From: Vanilla planifolia
Taxonomy: Eukaryota > Streptophyta > Magnoliopsida > Asparagales > Orchidaceae
Assembly: GCA_023846275.1 (NCBI GenBank)
Contig: JAIUJO010000070.1
Span: 1,066,501 to 1,130,500 of the forward strand
Length of the DNA: 64,000 nucleotides
Reading direction: 5' to 3'
Below, one piece after another: positions 36,801 to 51,200 of this stretch (positions are counted from its first letter, which is position 1; every line of letters starts with the position of its first letter). A program made the position numbers and the translations under genes. The notes beneath the pieces were generated by a model. That model was not told the origin of the DNA, searched no databases, and saw only the letters and a program-made list of their open reading frames with translations.

Positions 36801-39800
36801 TCCATAGAATACTAGAATGTAATGCTTTTGTACAATTCATCAAATTTCATCAAATATTTTGCTTTCATTTGGTTATTTTACTATAACTCTAAATCTCTTA
36901 TTGTGTAACCTTTAAAAAACATTTATTTCGATATAATACCTTTATTTATTTTTTCTCGTTTAAGTTTTAATGAATATCAACTTAATTTCAAAATAACAAT
37001 TTAGTATTAGTTACGCTTAATTTCTTCGTCAAATCATAGGACTTTCACATGTTACCTAATTATGAAGAAGATGACGTTGTCTAAATTCTGTTGTTGACCA
37101 TTATCATCCTAAACATTCTTTTCTCAATTTCATAGTATTTTATTTTGTATGGTTTTGAAATTCCTTGCGAGAATGTTTTAATCTTGATATTTTGATAATC
37201 GAAGTTATTACACTAGATTCCTTTAGTGTCATCGATTGTAACATTCCTATAAATTTTATCTCATTTCATCAATTATTTTTTTTTAATTTTGTTGTATTAC
37301 TATGTAAATCTAAATCTCATCACATGTGACTTTTAATCTTCTACTTTGGTTGTGTTATATTGCTCCAATTTAACTCTTTTCAACTTTAATTTATATTTAC
37401 TTAATACTAAAATAAAATTTAATTTTTTTATGCTTATTTAATATTGCAATTAAGATTAAGTAAAAACTTATCATTATTTATATTTATTTTCTTAGTAAAT
37501 TAAAATAATTCTAAGTTTCAATTGAAATGAAAGAAATGTCGTTTGACTCGTCTTGACAAGTTTTCTTCAATTAAATATTCAATTTTATACATATTTAAAT
37601 GTTTAATATTTTAGTGACTTTAAAAATTTTATGGGACATTTTAATTTATACCCAATTTGATAATCAAGACTATTGCACTCCATCTCTTTAATATCTTGAA
37701 ATTTAAAATTTCTAAGAAATTTTTCTTAATTCTTTCAATCATTTTTAATTTAGATATATTATAATGAAACTCTAACTATCCTCTCTAGTGACCTTTACAT
37801 CACTTAGCTTTAGTTATATTACATTTGCTCCATTAATCTCATTTCAACTTCACTACTTATTTATTAAATTTTTATGATTTTTTAACTTGGTAATTCATAC
37901 TAATTCAAAGAGATGTCTGATTGAAACAAAACAAATGCCACTTGGCTCATCCTAAGAAGATCTATCCAATTAAGTAATCAATTTGATATATTTTTTATAT
38001 TTTAATTTTAAGTGTTTGTCATGTTTTATGTGTTATTTTGATATGTACCTAATTTAACTATCAGTGATGCTACAATAGATTTTATTAGCACCCTCTAATG
38101 GTACTTTCTTATACAAGTTATCAAATTTTGTTGGACTTTTTTCATTTGATTTTGTTATATTACAGTGCAACTCTAAATCCTTTATTATTTTGCCATTACA
38201 TTATTTTGACTTCGTATACTACATTCTTTCAACAATTCCCATTTCACCTTTAATTCATGTTTACTTAAAAATTAAACAATAATTTTCCTTTATTTTTTTC
38301 TTATTTAATTTGCCAATTTTGATTACCTAAAAAGAGGTTTAATCAAGATAAAATAAACTTTTCTAGGTATATCTCGATGAGCTTTATCCAATTAACTTTT
38401 TTGTTTTATAAATATTTTGATATTTTATTTTCTGTTGTGTGGTATAAATTACTCGAGAATTTTATTAATAACATACTTGGACGAGTGTGATCCTGCAAGT
38501 GATCTCTTTAATGACTTAGCACACAACTTTCTCATATAGTTTATGTAATTTATTAAAGTTTTTTATTATGATTTTGTTAAAATACTACGTAATTATAAAT
38601 CTAATCTCATATGATCTATACATCACTTTTATTTAGTTATATTATAATGCTTCAATTAACTTATTTTAGTTCTAAATATCTTTAATTAAAATTCAAAAAT
38701 AGTTCTTTATTTTTTATTCCTATTTGTAATTATAATTTATGGTAATTCCTAATGTTGTCTTATCAAGATAAAACAAATGTCGTTAGAATTTCCATAATGA
38801 TTGAATGGCCAAGAATATTACACTAATTATTCTTAATAATTTTGAATGCAACTTTGCCTTAAAATTTATCTAATTTATTCAGCTTTTTCACTTTGATTTT
38901 GTATGTTACAATGAAACTCTAATTCTTCTCTCATGTGACCTTTACATTACATTGATTTGGTTGTACTAAATTTCTTTAGTTTATCTCATTTGAACATTGT
39001 TACATATTTACTCCTTTTTAAATAATAATTTATAATTATTTATACTTATTTTGCTCTGGTAATTTTTAGAAATTCTAAATGATATCTAAATGAGATAGTA
39101 CATAAATACACTCATCTTGATGTGCTCCATATAATTAAATTTTTATTTCTAAATTTTGTAATATTTTATTTTCTAAATATTTGGTATGTTTTATGAGATA
39201 TTTTAATTCATAATAAATTTTATTGTCTAGAATGTTACACTTAGTATCATAGAATGATAATTTCTCATACAATTTATCTACTAATTTGACATTTTTTTAT
39301 TTAATTTGGTTATATTTTTTGCTATATTATATCACTTTAACTTAACTCATTTAAACTTTAAGATATATTCACAAAATTTTAAATTAATACCTCACTATTA
39401 TATCTGCTTATCTACTTTTGAATTTTGTGATAACTTCAAACAAGGTTCAACTAATACAAAATATTGTTCGACTCATTTTAATGTGCTCTATCTAATCAAT
39501 TCTCATTTTCCATGTTTTAAATATTTTATTTTCAATAGCTTTAGTAAGGTTTACAAGTATTTAAATTTGTACTTGATTTTGCTTTTGAAGAAGCTACGTT
39601 ATTTCCCTTAGGTTCTTGAAATTTTATCTCCCTATGTAGTTTATCTTATTTGTTTAACATTTTTTACTTTGATTTGGTTATATTCCTATGCCACACAAAA
39701 TTTTCTCTCATGTGCATTTTACATCATTTTAATTTAATCATATTATATTTCATTCATTTGCCTCCTTTCAACTTTAATATATATTTAATTAATATTAAAA

Positions 39801-39840
39801 TAATAATTTATCATTATTATCCTTATTTTATTTGTTAATT
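36783..39840 (+). repeat. 410-bp satellite, + orientation block 1
   Basis: About eight diverged monomers. A landmark resembling TTACACTCGATCTCCTTAGT followed by TATCTTGGAATGCAACTTTC recurs at roughly 36796, 37203, 37668, 38063, 38480, 38809, 39228 and 39589. Each is followed by AATTTATCTCATTTCTTCAA-like, TTTGATTTGGTTATATTAC-like, CTCATGTGACCTTTACATCA-like and GATGAGCTCTATCCAATTAA-like stretches. No long frame is conserved between monomers. I do not recognise the family. Confidence 0.85.
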
Positions 39841-39849
39841 TGAACTATA

Positions 39850-40205
39850 CGATCCTCCAAATACTGAATATTACTCTCGAAAAATAGTACTTTTTCTTTC
39901 TTTTATAATAATACATGTATGATCGATGCCTTTGGTAGCTGTACCATCAATTTTTACTTGAATGAACTCTCAACTTTTGATACTATTGCCAATGTACTCT
40001 AATGTAATATGCCTTGTGTGATTACTAGCAAGTTTTTTTTCCTATTCACAACTTCATATTTTTATGGTAAATAACATCACCTTATGTATGGTGGTCAAGC
40101 TTTACAATTTCAATTCGCTGCCAAATGTTGCAAAACTTAATGATAACACCACTATTAAACTTAAATGTTAACCAAGTTGTACTTGTATAAAATTTATTTA
40201 CTATT
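39850..40205 (-). other. Non-satellite segment, copy A; possible coding relic
   Basis: About 350 bp that breaks the satellite periodicity and is shared only with 53520-53877. On the - strand short frames look partly conserved between the copies: a stretch ending GDVIYHKNMKL here and GDVIYYKNMKL in the other, and KIDGTATKGIDH here against KLDGTATKVIDH. This may be a decayed coding sequence. I cannot name a family, and no intact gene exists. A 64-residue frame at 40082-40276 (-) is the longest piece. Confidence 0.45.
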
Positions 40206-40276
40206 TTAGCCTTTTTCACCCTTGCATCCCAAGTTCTATTACTATAAGATTCTACTATACATTTGATTAAAATCAT

Positions 40277-40523
40277 AATGTTTTATTTTTGTAATCAACA
40301 CTTTACACTAGTTTCTTATTGCATGACTCTGATAACACATAACAAACAATAGTCTAACATTTTTACTTTAATTTAACAAGCATTTAATTGATAGAATAAA
40401 ATGGAAATGATATACTTTGGCAAAAAATTTTAAAGGTGTAACAATATAGATATGTTCTTATGAAATTAGAATGACATCATTATATGCTCCTATTGGATGT
40501 GCATATTGACCATCACTTTGAAA
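40277..40523 (-). repeat. Interspersed direct repeat, copy 1 (LTR-edge-like)
   Basis: Roughly 245 bp repeated at 41589-41866: ACTAGTTTCTTA, GCATGACTCTGATAACACAT, TTTAATTGATAGAATAAA, GGTGTAACAATATGGATATG-like, TGCATATTGACCATCACTTT. On the - strand the GTTATCAGAGTC part resembles a plant initiator-Met-tRNA primer-binding site, so the piece could be the edge of an old LTR plus leader reading right to left. Old fossil, broken. Confidence 0.6.
40325..40337 (-). other. Primer-binding-site-like motif, copy 1
   Basis: GACTCTGATAACA on the + strand; its complement TGTTATCAGAGTC is close to TGGTATCAGAGC, the initiator-Met-tRNA primer site common in plant LTR elements. Resemblance only; no clean LTR edge is visible next to it. 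Confidence 0.45.
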
Positions 40524-40539
40524 CATTTCGGAATAGATT

Positions 40540-41492
40540 TTCTTGTTTTTTTGAGACGAAGGAACCAGTAATGCCAATTGACTACGATAAGTATCACATG
40601 GATGCTCGACATGAGGCAAGAAAATAAATGAAAAATTTTGATTCAGAAAAAAAATAAGAGATTTGGAAAGTCCCATGAAAGAAAAAAAAAGAAATCTAAA
40701 GGAATTTATTAGATCGATGCTTTTCATACTAAACCTATTAGTTACTCGAAATCAGTCCATCTTAGGAAATAAGCCCAAAAATGTTGATAATGTGATAGAA
40801 TGCACAAAGGTGCTAGTATATATTAAGAGAATGTCTACTTTCTTAGAAGGTCAAAGAATGATTTAGGGAATTGGTGAGGTACGAGCCACAAAAGGAAGAC
40901 AACCTCTAATATATGCACTCACTTAATAGTAGGATATGGAGTCATCAATGTCATTACTCATATGCTTTTATTCATTTATGTATGAAATTGCATAGGAGAG
41001 AGTCAGTGATAAAGGCCAATTGCATTTTCCTTTGAAGATGAGGTTGCTCTTTATGGAAATTCTATCTAGTCTTTGAGTCAGAGCTGATCATGCTATTCTC
41101 AATCATTTTTAGATGAACCTATTTAATTCTTATCGAATTTAAAATCATCTTAGGCATGGAATTCATGACCCGACATTGTATGGTTATAAATTTCTAGGAG
41201 GCAAAGGTGGACATTAAGATGACAAATTTAGTTGATCTTCTATAATTTTTCATTAACTATTGCATTATGATACTACCAACCCTTTACAATTTTGCTTTAT
41301 TTTATAAAGGCTATATTGGTTGGTCAGAATTCATATTCGATTCCTTATAACACAAATGCTATAGAATACCATTCTAGTGAGGGATTATCCCAACATTTTC
41401 TATAAGACATTCTTAGTTTACCACTAGCAAGATTGTTAGAGTTTTTTATTGACTTGATGAAGGGAGCCACTCGAATTACAATGGCATCATAT
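40540..41492 (+). mobile_element. Ty3/gypsy fossil, gag/protease-side region
   Basis: A stretch of ordinary complexity among satellites. Short + strand translations resemble plant Ty3/gypsy polyprotein: EFKIILGMEFMTRH at about 41135 fits the (E/D)FDVILGMDWL motif after the protease, and LLEFFIDLMKGATRITMASY near 41430-41490 fits the linker before reverse transcriptase (REVEF.IDL.PGT.PI..APY). The earlier part may be gag but is not clearly readable. The element is broken many times and shorter than the family norm. No matching LTR pair is certain. Old, given its A+T content close to that of the surrounding satellite. Confidence 0.65.
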
Positions 41493-41588
41493 TGATTTGA
41501 TGAGTCCAAAAATGTTTGTTTTATCTTGATGAAACTTCATTTTAAATGACTATGATTTACCTAATCAAATTGGTATAATTAAAATAAT

Positions 41589-41866
41589 GATGTCTTGTTT
41601 TTGGAATAAAGATTTTATACTAGTTTCTTAAATCAACATATCATACAATTACACTTTCATAATGCATGACTCTGATAACACATAACTAACAATAGTCTAA
41701 CCTTTTTACTTTAATTTTACAACCATTTAATTGATAGAATAAATTGGAAATAATATTCTTTGGCAATAAATTTTATAGGTGTAACAATATGGATATGTTC
41801 TTATTAAATAAGAATGACATCATTATATGCTCTTCTTGGATGTGCATATTGACCATCACTTTGAAA
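41589..41866 (-). repeat. Interspersed direct repeat, copy 2 (LTR-edge-like)
   Basis: Second copy of the repeat at 40277-40523, similar along its length but with an extra stretch of about 35 bp after ACTAGTTTCTTA. It sits inside an inverted satellite patch, which it splits, so it arrived there as a separate piece or by rearrangement. Confidence 0.6.
41668..41680 (-). other. Primer-binding-site-like motif, copy 2
   Basis: Same GACTCTGATAACA string as at 40325-40337, in the same orientation and the same context (GCAT before, CATAAC after). Confidence 0.45.
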
Positions 41867-42245
41867 AAATTTTGTGGTGAATAAATATTGAATTACATAG
41901 ATCTCATCGAGACATGTTATATGTTCTTTTTTTTCCCTTCATCACTCACCATTTGGAATTACTATAAATTTAAAAGTAATTAAATATAACAAATGATAAA
42001 TTATTATAATAATTTTTAGTAAATATATATTGAAGCAAAAAAAGATAAATTTATTTGGCATAATGCAACCAAATCAAAAGAACTTTAATTCTAATATTAA
42101 AAAAGAATTAGAGTTTAAAAGTAATATAACCAAATCAAAGTAAAATCCTTAAGTTATGTGATAAATTAAATCAAAGCATTGTATTCCAAGATGCTATAAA
42201 GATCAATTGTAATATTCTTGATGATCAAATCATTAAGAATAAGAG

Positions 42246-45200
42246 TTACATTACAACTGAGGTTCGATTGAGACACAACCAATGTCATTTGACCTTTCTC
42301 AATGAACTTTTAAAACTAAAAAATTCATTTTTATTTAAAAATAATTTTTAGTGCTTTTTCATGCTTTTCGATTCATTATTATTTGTGCATTATTTGATGA
42401 TTGAGAATATTATACATGATCTCCCTAATATATTGTGACTTTCCCATTCAATTTATCTTATTTTCTTAATTTTTTTGTCTTAATTTTGTTATTTTTTTAT
42501 GCAACTAAAATTCTCATTTATTGTGACCATAACATCCTCTGATTTGGTTATGCTAGACTACTTCAATTTATCTTACTTTAGCTTTAATATATATTTTCAT
42601 AGTATTAAAATAACAATTTATTCTTATTTTTGCCTATTTATTTTGGTAATTTCTACTTATTAAAAATTATTTAAGATCATGATGAAATAAACATTGTTGG
42701 ATAGATTTTGATGAGCTTTATGAAATTAAAAATTTATTTATATATTTTTATATACTTTATTTACAAGTACTTTTACATTCTTATTGAGGCATTTTGATTT
42801 GTACCAAATTTGTGAAGTAATGTAGTACACTCGATCTCCTCAAACACTTTGAATGTAACTTTCTTAATAAAATTATTTTATCTCAAAAAAGTTTTTTCTT
42901 TAATTCTATTATTTTGTATCACTAAATCTCTTCTCATTTGACAATTAAATCATTTCAATTTCGTTATACTACATTGTTCCTTTTTTACCTAACTTTAGCT
43001 TTAGCATATACTTCCACAATATTAAAATAATATTTTTTTATTATTTATGCTTATTTATTTAAGTAATTGATAGATATTCCAATCAATATCAAACTATGAG
43101 GAAACAAGTGTCATTGATCACATCTCGATGAGCTCTAATAAATTAAATGTTTATTTTTTAATTTTTTTAAAATTTATATTTCTTAAGTTTTTAACATTCC
43201 TTTAAAGATATTTCAACTTTTTTTCGAAAGTTTTGATTGTTATTATTTCACTTGATCCTCTTAGTATCTTGGAATTCACCTTTTCCTCATAATTTATCTT
43301 ATTTTTTCCAAATATTTTCCTTTGATTTGTTTATATTATTATGAAACAATAATTCTCATTTCTTGTGACATTTACATCAATTAGACTTGGATACATTAGA
43401 TCTCTTTAATTTATTCCATTTCAAATTTAATAAATATTTTTTAATATTTAATTATTATTTTAAAGTTTGTGGTTTTTTAAGTTTTCTAGTTACCAAAAAT
43501 TCTTCATAAATCTGATTGTGATGAAAAAAACATTATTAGAATTTTCTCAATAAATTCTATCAAACTAAATTTTTAATCTTTTTTAATATTTTATTATAGG
43601 TTTTTATCAAATTTTATAAGCTATTTAAATTAATACATGACTTGGTAATAAAAATTGTTATGCTGATTGTCCTTAATATCTAGCAATGAATCGCTATCAT
43701 AAAAATTGTTGTTTTTTCAAATGTTTTCTTTCATTTTTTATTTTTTAATATGATTTATACTCCTTTGATTTTGTTACATTATATTATTTCAATTTAACTT
43801 ATTTTAGATTTAATAGATGTTCACTTATTACTAAAATAATAATTTAATATTATTTATTTTTGTAATTTCTAGTAATTCTAATTGTGGTGCAATGGGAACA
43901 AAATATATGTCGTTGGACTTGTTTTGATGAGTTCCATCAAACTATATATTCTTTTTTTACAAAAATTTTAATATATTTTTTAAAATTTGGTCATGTTTTA
44001 TGAGTCATTTAGACTTGTGCTTAATTTGATAATCGATGATGTTACAATCATTGTCCATATGTTTAGCAACGTAGTTTTGGTACATAATTTATCTAATTTC
44101 TTAAAATATTTTTCTTAAATTTGGTTATATTATGACAAAAACATTTATCTTCTCATATGTTGCCTTTACAGCACTTTTATTTGGTTATCTTATATTATTT
44201 TAATTTATCTCTTTTTTTTTTAATATATTTTTATTTAATCTTATGTTAATAATTTATTATTATTTATTCTTTTTTGAGTATTTCATAATAATTCCAAATG
44301 AGATTCAATAAGGATGAAACAAGAATCAAAGGACTTGTGAAGTTGAGCACCAACAAAATAAATATTTTTTTTTGTAATTTTAAATATTGTATATAAAAAG
44401 GTTTTAACATGCTTTTTAAGATGACTTAATTTATACATTATTTGATGATAAAGAATATTACACTTGATCTCCTTGATGTCATGGAATGTAACTTTTTCAA
44501 TCAATTCATCTTATTTCTTGAAGATTGTTGATAGATTTGGTTATATTACAATGTAACTCCAAACCTCCACTCTAATAACCTTTACATCACTTTTATTTTA
44601 TTATAATAAATTATTTCAGTTTTTCTTAATTTAGTTAAATTATTTTTTTAAAATAACAATATTCATTTATTATTTTTTATCATTCTTTATTATAATAATT
44701 AAAACTTATTATAATAAAGTTTAAGATGACATGAAACAAATGTCATTTATGTTTTGTTGAAGATCTTTATCTAGTTAAATAACATTTATAAATTTTTAAA
44801 CAATTTTTCTTATAGGTGTCAGCTTGCCTTACATGGTATTTCAATACATATAATATTTGATCATTAAGGCTATTACACTTGATCCCATTAGTGTTTTAGA
44901 ATGCAACGTTCAAACATAATTTTCTTCATTTTTTCAATTTTTTCGTTTTGATGTTTATATTTCGTTGTAATTCAAAATCATTTGTTGTGTGACCGATATA
45001 TGTCTAAATTTTTGTTATATTGGAATTCTTCAGTTTCTCTAATTTAACTTCTTATATATATTAATTAAATATTTAATTAACACTATATTATTATTCATGA
45101 TTATTTGCTTTATTAATTTTGAGTAATTCCAAAACAAATCTAGTCAATATAAAATGAATGTCATGGATTTGTCGTATCAAGCTCTATATGATTAAAGTTT

Positions 45201-48200
45201 CATTTTTATATTATTAAAACTTTTTATTTTCTTTGGTATTGGCACTTTACATGAGATATTTATTCTAAACAAATTTATTAATTGATGACGTTACACTCAA
45301 TCTCCTCAGTATCTGGTATATAACATATACAATTTAGCTTATTTCCTCAAATGTTTTTAACTGATTTTGTTATATGATTATGAAACTCTTCTCCTTTAAG
45401 ATTATTACGTCATTTTTATTTGTTTATGTTACATTATTGAGATTCATCAAATTTATAATTTAATATATCTTTTTTGATATTAAAAAAAAAAAATTTAATT
45501 AACTAGGCTCTTTTCATTTTTGTATTTGGGAGAAATCCTTGATAAGCTCTGATTTAAAAAAGGTCATTAAACCATTCAAATGAGCTCTACCAATTAAATA
45601 TTAATTTTTATTCTATTAAATATCTTATTTTTTAGGATTTTAACATTCTTTGTAAAATAATAGGATTCATTCCTAATTTGATGATCAAAGATGTTATGCT
45701 TGAACCCCTTAGTATCTTTGAAGGAAATTTTTCATAACTGGTTATCTCATTTCTTCAATTTTTTTAATTTGTTATATTGTTATGTAACTTGAAAATTTCT
45801 TTAAAATGAGCTTTAAATTAATATGCTTTTGTTCCAATATAGGTTTGTAATTTTTCTCATTTTAGCTTTAATATATTTTTTCTTCAAATTAAAAAATAGT
45901 TCAATATTAGTTTTGCCTTTTAGTTTTATAATTTGTAAGTTTTAAGAACAATGTCTGATCAAGGCAAAACAAATCCTTTTGGGCATGTCATGATGAGCAC
46001 TATCTCATTAAATATTACTTTTCAAATTTTAATTTATTGTTTTAGTATTTTTTTCATGCTTTATTAGACATCTTGTTTCATACTTAACTTAACAATTGAC
46101 AATATCACACTCCATGTCTCTAGTATCTTTGATTAAAAATTTATCATGCAATTAGTGTCATTTCTAATTATTTCTAAAATACTTTCATTTTACTTTTTAT
46201 GTATTACTATGAAAAAAAACCTCTCCTCCTAGGTGACCTTAAAATCACTACAATTTCTTTATACTATATTAAAAAATTTATCTTATTTCATCTTTGTTAA
46301 ATTTTCTTTTTATGTATTACTATGATTCCAATTTTGTTTGAATCATCTTGACTAGCAATACCACATTAGATAAGCATTTTTATATTCTTATTTTTTAATT
46401 TTATAAAGATTTGGCTTACTTTATAAGATATTTGGATTCATACATGATTTGATGATGAAGAATATTATTCTTGATCTACTTTGTACCTTAGACAACAACC
46501 TTCCCAATAATTTATCTAATTTTCTTAAGCAATTTCCTTTGATGTCCTTATGTTCTCTTATTTGAATTTTACGTGTCATTGATTATGTTATATTATATTA
46601 TTTTAATTTACTTCATTTTTGCATTAAAAATTAATTTTTATAATTTCAAAATTATAATTTATTATTTTTTATAAAATTGGCCAATCCACAATAAAACAAA
46701 ATGAGTTCTGATCCAGATAAAACAAACATGGTTGGAATCATTTAGATGAGTGTTATCAAATTACATATTCAATTTTATATTTTACTTTATTTTCCATGTT
46801 TTTAGCATGTTTTAACAGATATTTTGATTTCTACATGATTAGATATTTGGGGATGTTACACTTAAACTTCTTAGTATCTTGGAATGCCATGTAGTTTGCT
46901 ATATTTCTAACAAAGGTTTTGTATTAATTTTGTTATATTATTATCAAACTCTCATTCTCGTCAAGTGTGAGCATTATGTCACTATGATTTGGTTATATCA
47001 TAATGCATCAATTTCATCTTATTTTTCATTTAATATACGATTTCTTATATTTATAATTAATTATTATTTATATTTATTTAGAAAACCATAGTCATTCCAA
47101 ACATTTTTTGTTGCGAAAAAATAGACATCATTGTACCTGTTTTAATGACATCAAACCGAATGAGATATATCAAAAATAAAATAAATGTCATTGAAATTAT
47201 CTTGATGAGGACAAACAAATTAAATACTAATTTGTATATGTTTAGAAATTTCTTATTTAATTTTTATGAATTTTGAGACATTTTGATTGATACTTGATTT
47301 GATGATTGAGGATGTTACATTTGATTATCTTAACATCTAGGAATGCAACTTAGTAATATATTTTACCTCATTTGTCAAAATGTTCAGCTTTGGTTATCTT
47401 GTAATAATATAGAAATTTGACTCCTCATGCATGTTATGTTTAAATCACTTTATATGGTTTTATTAGATTTCTTTATTTTATTTTATATGAGCTTCATAAT
47501 ATATTTACAAAATATTTAAATAATAATATTTATTATTATTAATTTACTTTGATAATTTATAGTAATTCGAAATAACCTCTGATCAAGATGAAGTAAGCAT
47601 ATTTTGACTCATCTTGATGAGCTTTATCTAGTTTTATATTAATTTTTATAATTACAAATATTTTATTTTCTTGGGTATTTGCATGCATTAGTGTTATTTT
47701 TAGTTTTACTAGATTTGTTGATAAATTACATGTAATCTTCCTAGTATCTTGGAATGCAACTTTCTAGTATAATTTATTTTAGTACCTAAAATTTATTACT
47801 TTAATTTTGTTATACTACACTCTAACTCTAAACACTATATCATTTGACTTATACATTGCTTTGATTTTGTTGTGTTACATTTCTTAAATTTAGCTCATTT
47901 CGACATTAACATTTATTTACTTAATATTCAAATAAAAAGTTATTATTGTTTATGATTATTTTCATTAGAAATTCATAGTAAATACAAATAAGGTAAATTA
48001 CAAATAATGTTTGTACATGATTTAGTGATCAAAGAGGCTACATCATATCTCCTTAATATTTTGGCATTTAACTATCCCACAAAATTAATATCATTTCATT
48101 GAATATCTTGCAATGATTTGGTTAGATTATTATATAACAAAAACTTATTTCATATGACCTTTACAATGATTTGATTTGGTTATATTATATTTCTTCAATT

Positions 48201-51200
48201 TATTTTATTTTTACATACACACTCACACACAGATAATATATATTCTATTAAAAAATAACTTATTAATATTTTTTGTTATTTAATCCAATAAGTTTTGGTA
48301 ATTCTAAGTGGCATCTCATCTTGGCAAAACAAACATCAATAGACTGCTATAGAAAGTTATTTTTCATATAATTTATCATATTTCTTCGAATGCTTCACTT
48401 TAGTTTGGTTATATTACTATGTTACATGAAATCTCTCATAACTCTAAAACAAATCTTATGTAACCTCTAATAGTTTTTATTTAATTGACTTACATTACTT
48501 TAACTGATCTCAATTCAACTTTGAAATATATATAAATACACTAAATATTTAAAAAATAATTTAATACATTTTGTCTATATTTTTTTGTAATTACACATTA
48601 CTCTATGAAATGCCTGATTGAGATGAAAAAAGAATAATTGCACTTTTCTAAACTCTCTCTATCTATTTAGATATTTATTTTTAATTTTGTATGACTTTGG
48701 CATGCTTTATGTGATATTTTAATTTATCCTTGATTTGATAATTAACAATATTTGTTGAGATATTAGTTGTATCCTACAATAAACTTTTTTAAATCTATTT
48801 GTCTCATTTTTTTAAATTTGTCATTTTGATCTTGTTATATTACCATATCACGTGAAATCTCTCATATTGTGGCCTTTTTATCGCTTTGATGTAGTCTATT
48901 GCATTCATTTAATTTATCTTATTTTAATTTTGATAAATATTTATTTATTATTAGAATGATAATTTATTACTACTTCTACAATGTTCCTTTTTATCTTGTG
49001 TTAATTTCAAACAAGGCCCTATCATGAAGAAATAAACTTTATTGACTTAATTCTATGAACTCCATCCAATTCAATAATCTTTTCTATATTTTAAAATAAC
49101 ATAATTTCTAGTGTTTTGGTAGGCTTTACGAGAAGTTTTGATGCATGCCAAATCTAACGAAGGTTACACTCAACCCCTTTTGTATCACATAATGCAACTT
49201 TCTAGCATAATTTATGTCATTTTTCCAAATGTTTTGCTTTAATTTTGTCATATCATTATTTAGCTATAAAACTCAACTTATGTGAACTTTTTTGTTTTAT
49301 TTACTAATATTACATTGCCTTAATTTATCACATTTGAACCTTATTTGTATTTACTTAATATTTAAATTTTATTTATTAATTTTTATCCTCGTTTGTTTTT
49401 GCAATTTATAGTATTACAGTTGAGGTCAAATTGAGACAAAAAAACAAAATTGGTTAGAGTTGTCTTGATGAGTAGTATCTAATTAAATATTCATTTTTTA
49501 TTTTTTTTAAAAATATTTCTTTCAATGGTTTTGGCATGCTTCATAATTCATTTCAATTTGTGACATATTTGACGATAGAGGCTACTATACCTCATATCTT
49601 TAGTATCTTTGCATGCAACATTCTGTTGTATAATTTAACTCATTTCTTCTAATTTTTTCCTTTGATTTGGTTTATGTAACTTTAAATCTCCTCTCATATG
49701 ACATTTACATCACTTTAATTTTTTCATATTACATTTTTTAAATTTATCATTCTTAAGATTTAATAAATATATGCTTAATATTAATTTTTTTTTTATTTTT
49801 TATATCTTTTTTATTTGTAATTTTTAATATTTCCAAATAATGCCAAATTTAATGAAATTTATTGTCACTTACCTTTTCTCAACAACATCTATCCAAGTAA
49901 ATAATCTTTTTTACACTTGTTTAGATATTTAATTTTGTATAGCTTAGGCATTCTTTATGAGACATTTCAATTTGAACCATTTTTAATGATATAGCATATT
50001 ATAGAAGATGTTCTAAGAATATTGGAATGTAACATTTTTGTACAATTTATCAAATTTTATAAAATATTTTACTTTTATTTGGTTATATTACTATGTAGCT
50101 CTAAATCTTTTATTATGTAACTTTTACAACACTTTTATTTTGTTATAATACATTGATTTATTTTTTCTCATTTATGTTTTAATTAATATCAACCTAATTT
50201 CATAATAATAATTTAGTATTATTTATGCTTATCTAATCTATCAAATCATAGTACTTTCATATGTTGTCCAATTAAGAAGAAAATAACATTGTTTGAACAA
50301 TGTCGATGACCATCATCACCCTAAACATTTTTTCTCTTTTTCTTAGTATTTTATTTTGTAAGGTTTTGACATCTTTGGGAGAATGTTTTAATCTTACCTT
50401 TCCTGATGATCAAAGTTATTACACTAGATTCCTGTAGTATCTTTGAATGTAACATACCTATAAAATTTATATCATTTCATCTTATATTTTTTTTTTTTTA
50501 TATTACTATGTAACTCTAAATAGCATCACATGTGACCTTTACACTTCTATTTTTTGTTATGTTATATTACTCTTATTTATCTCTTTTCAACTTTAATTTA
50601 TATTCACTAAATAATAAAATCATAATTTATCATTGTTTATGCCTATTTAGTGTTGTAATTCACATTAATTTTTAATGTGGCCTTTTCAAAAAGCCACAAA
50701 TTTCAATGGATTGATTTAGATATGCTCTATGCAATTCAATATTAATTTGTATTTTTATAAATATTTTATTTTCTATTGTTGATAATGAATTATATTACAA
50801 TTGATCTACTCGATATCATTTATTACAACTTTCTTATATAATTTATTTTATTTTTCTAAATGTTTTCCTTTGTTTTAATTATTATACTATGTAATTATAA
50901 TTCACCTCTCCTAGTTGTTTGATCATGTTTTATGGTTTTATATTACATTACTTTATTTTATTTAATTTTATAATTTTTGTATACTTACTTTATATTAATT
51001 GAAAACTTATTATTATTTATATTAATTTTCCTAGTAATTTAAAATAATTAAAACTAATTTTTGATTGAGATGAAACAAATGTCATTTAAAGCTGATTTTC
51101 AACTCGATAAGTTCTCTTCAATTAAATATTAAATTCTATACATATTTAATTATTTAATATTTTTTAGACGTGGAAAAATTTATGAGATATTTTAATTTAT

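Larger units (their letters stand above)
36783..40205. repeat. Segmental duplication, copy A
   Basis: This 3.4-kb segment matches 49985-53877 monomer by monomer and through the adjoining non-satellite piece. Examples are CATATTATAGAAGAT at both starts, and GGTAGCTGTACCATCAA plus ATCACCTTATGTAT near both ends. Divergence is clearly larger than in the 2316-bp repeats, so the duplication is old. The copies lie 13.2 kb apart in the same orientation; copy B is about 450 bp longer. Confidence 0.8.
41490..42245 (-). repeat. 410-bp satellite, inverted patch 1, interrupted
   Basis: Reverse-complement monomer sequence: GATGAGTCCAAAAATGTTTG at about 41498, then after the interspersed repeat (41589-41866), TTTGGAATTACTATAAATTT at 41953, CCAAATCAAAGTAAAATC at 42130 and ATTCCAAGATGCTATAAAGA at 42183. 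Forward monomers start again near 42246, so this patch is flanked by + blocks. Confidence 0.75.

Noticed and set aside
39306-39611. 101-residue frame in the satellite
   Set aside because: It crosses monomer boundaries and is not kept in the duplicated segment B, so it is a chance frame.
40458-40866. Frames of 89 (-) and 67 (+) residues as host genes
   Set aside because: They overlap each other on opposite strands, cover a repeat copy and a gypsy fossil, and have no recognisable domain.
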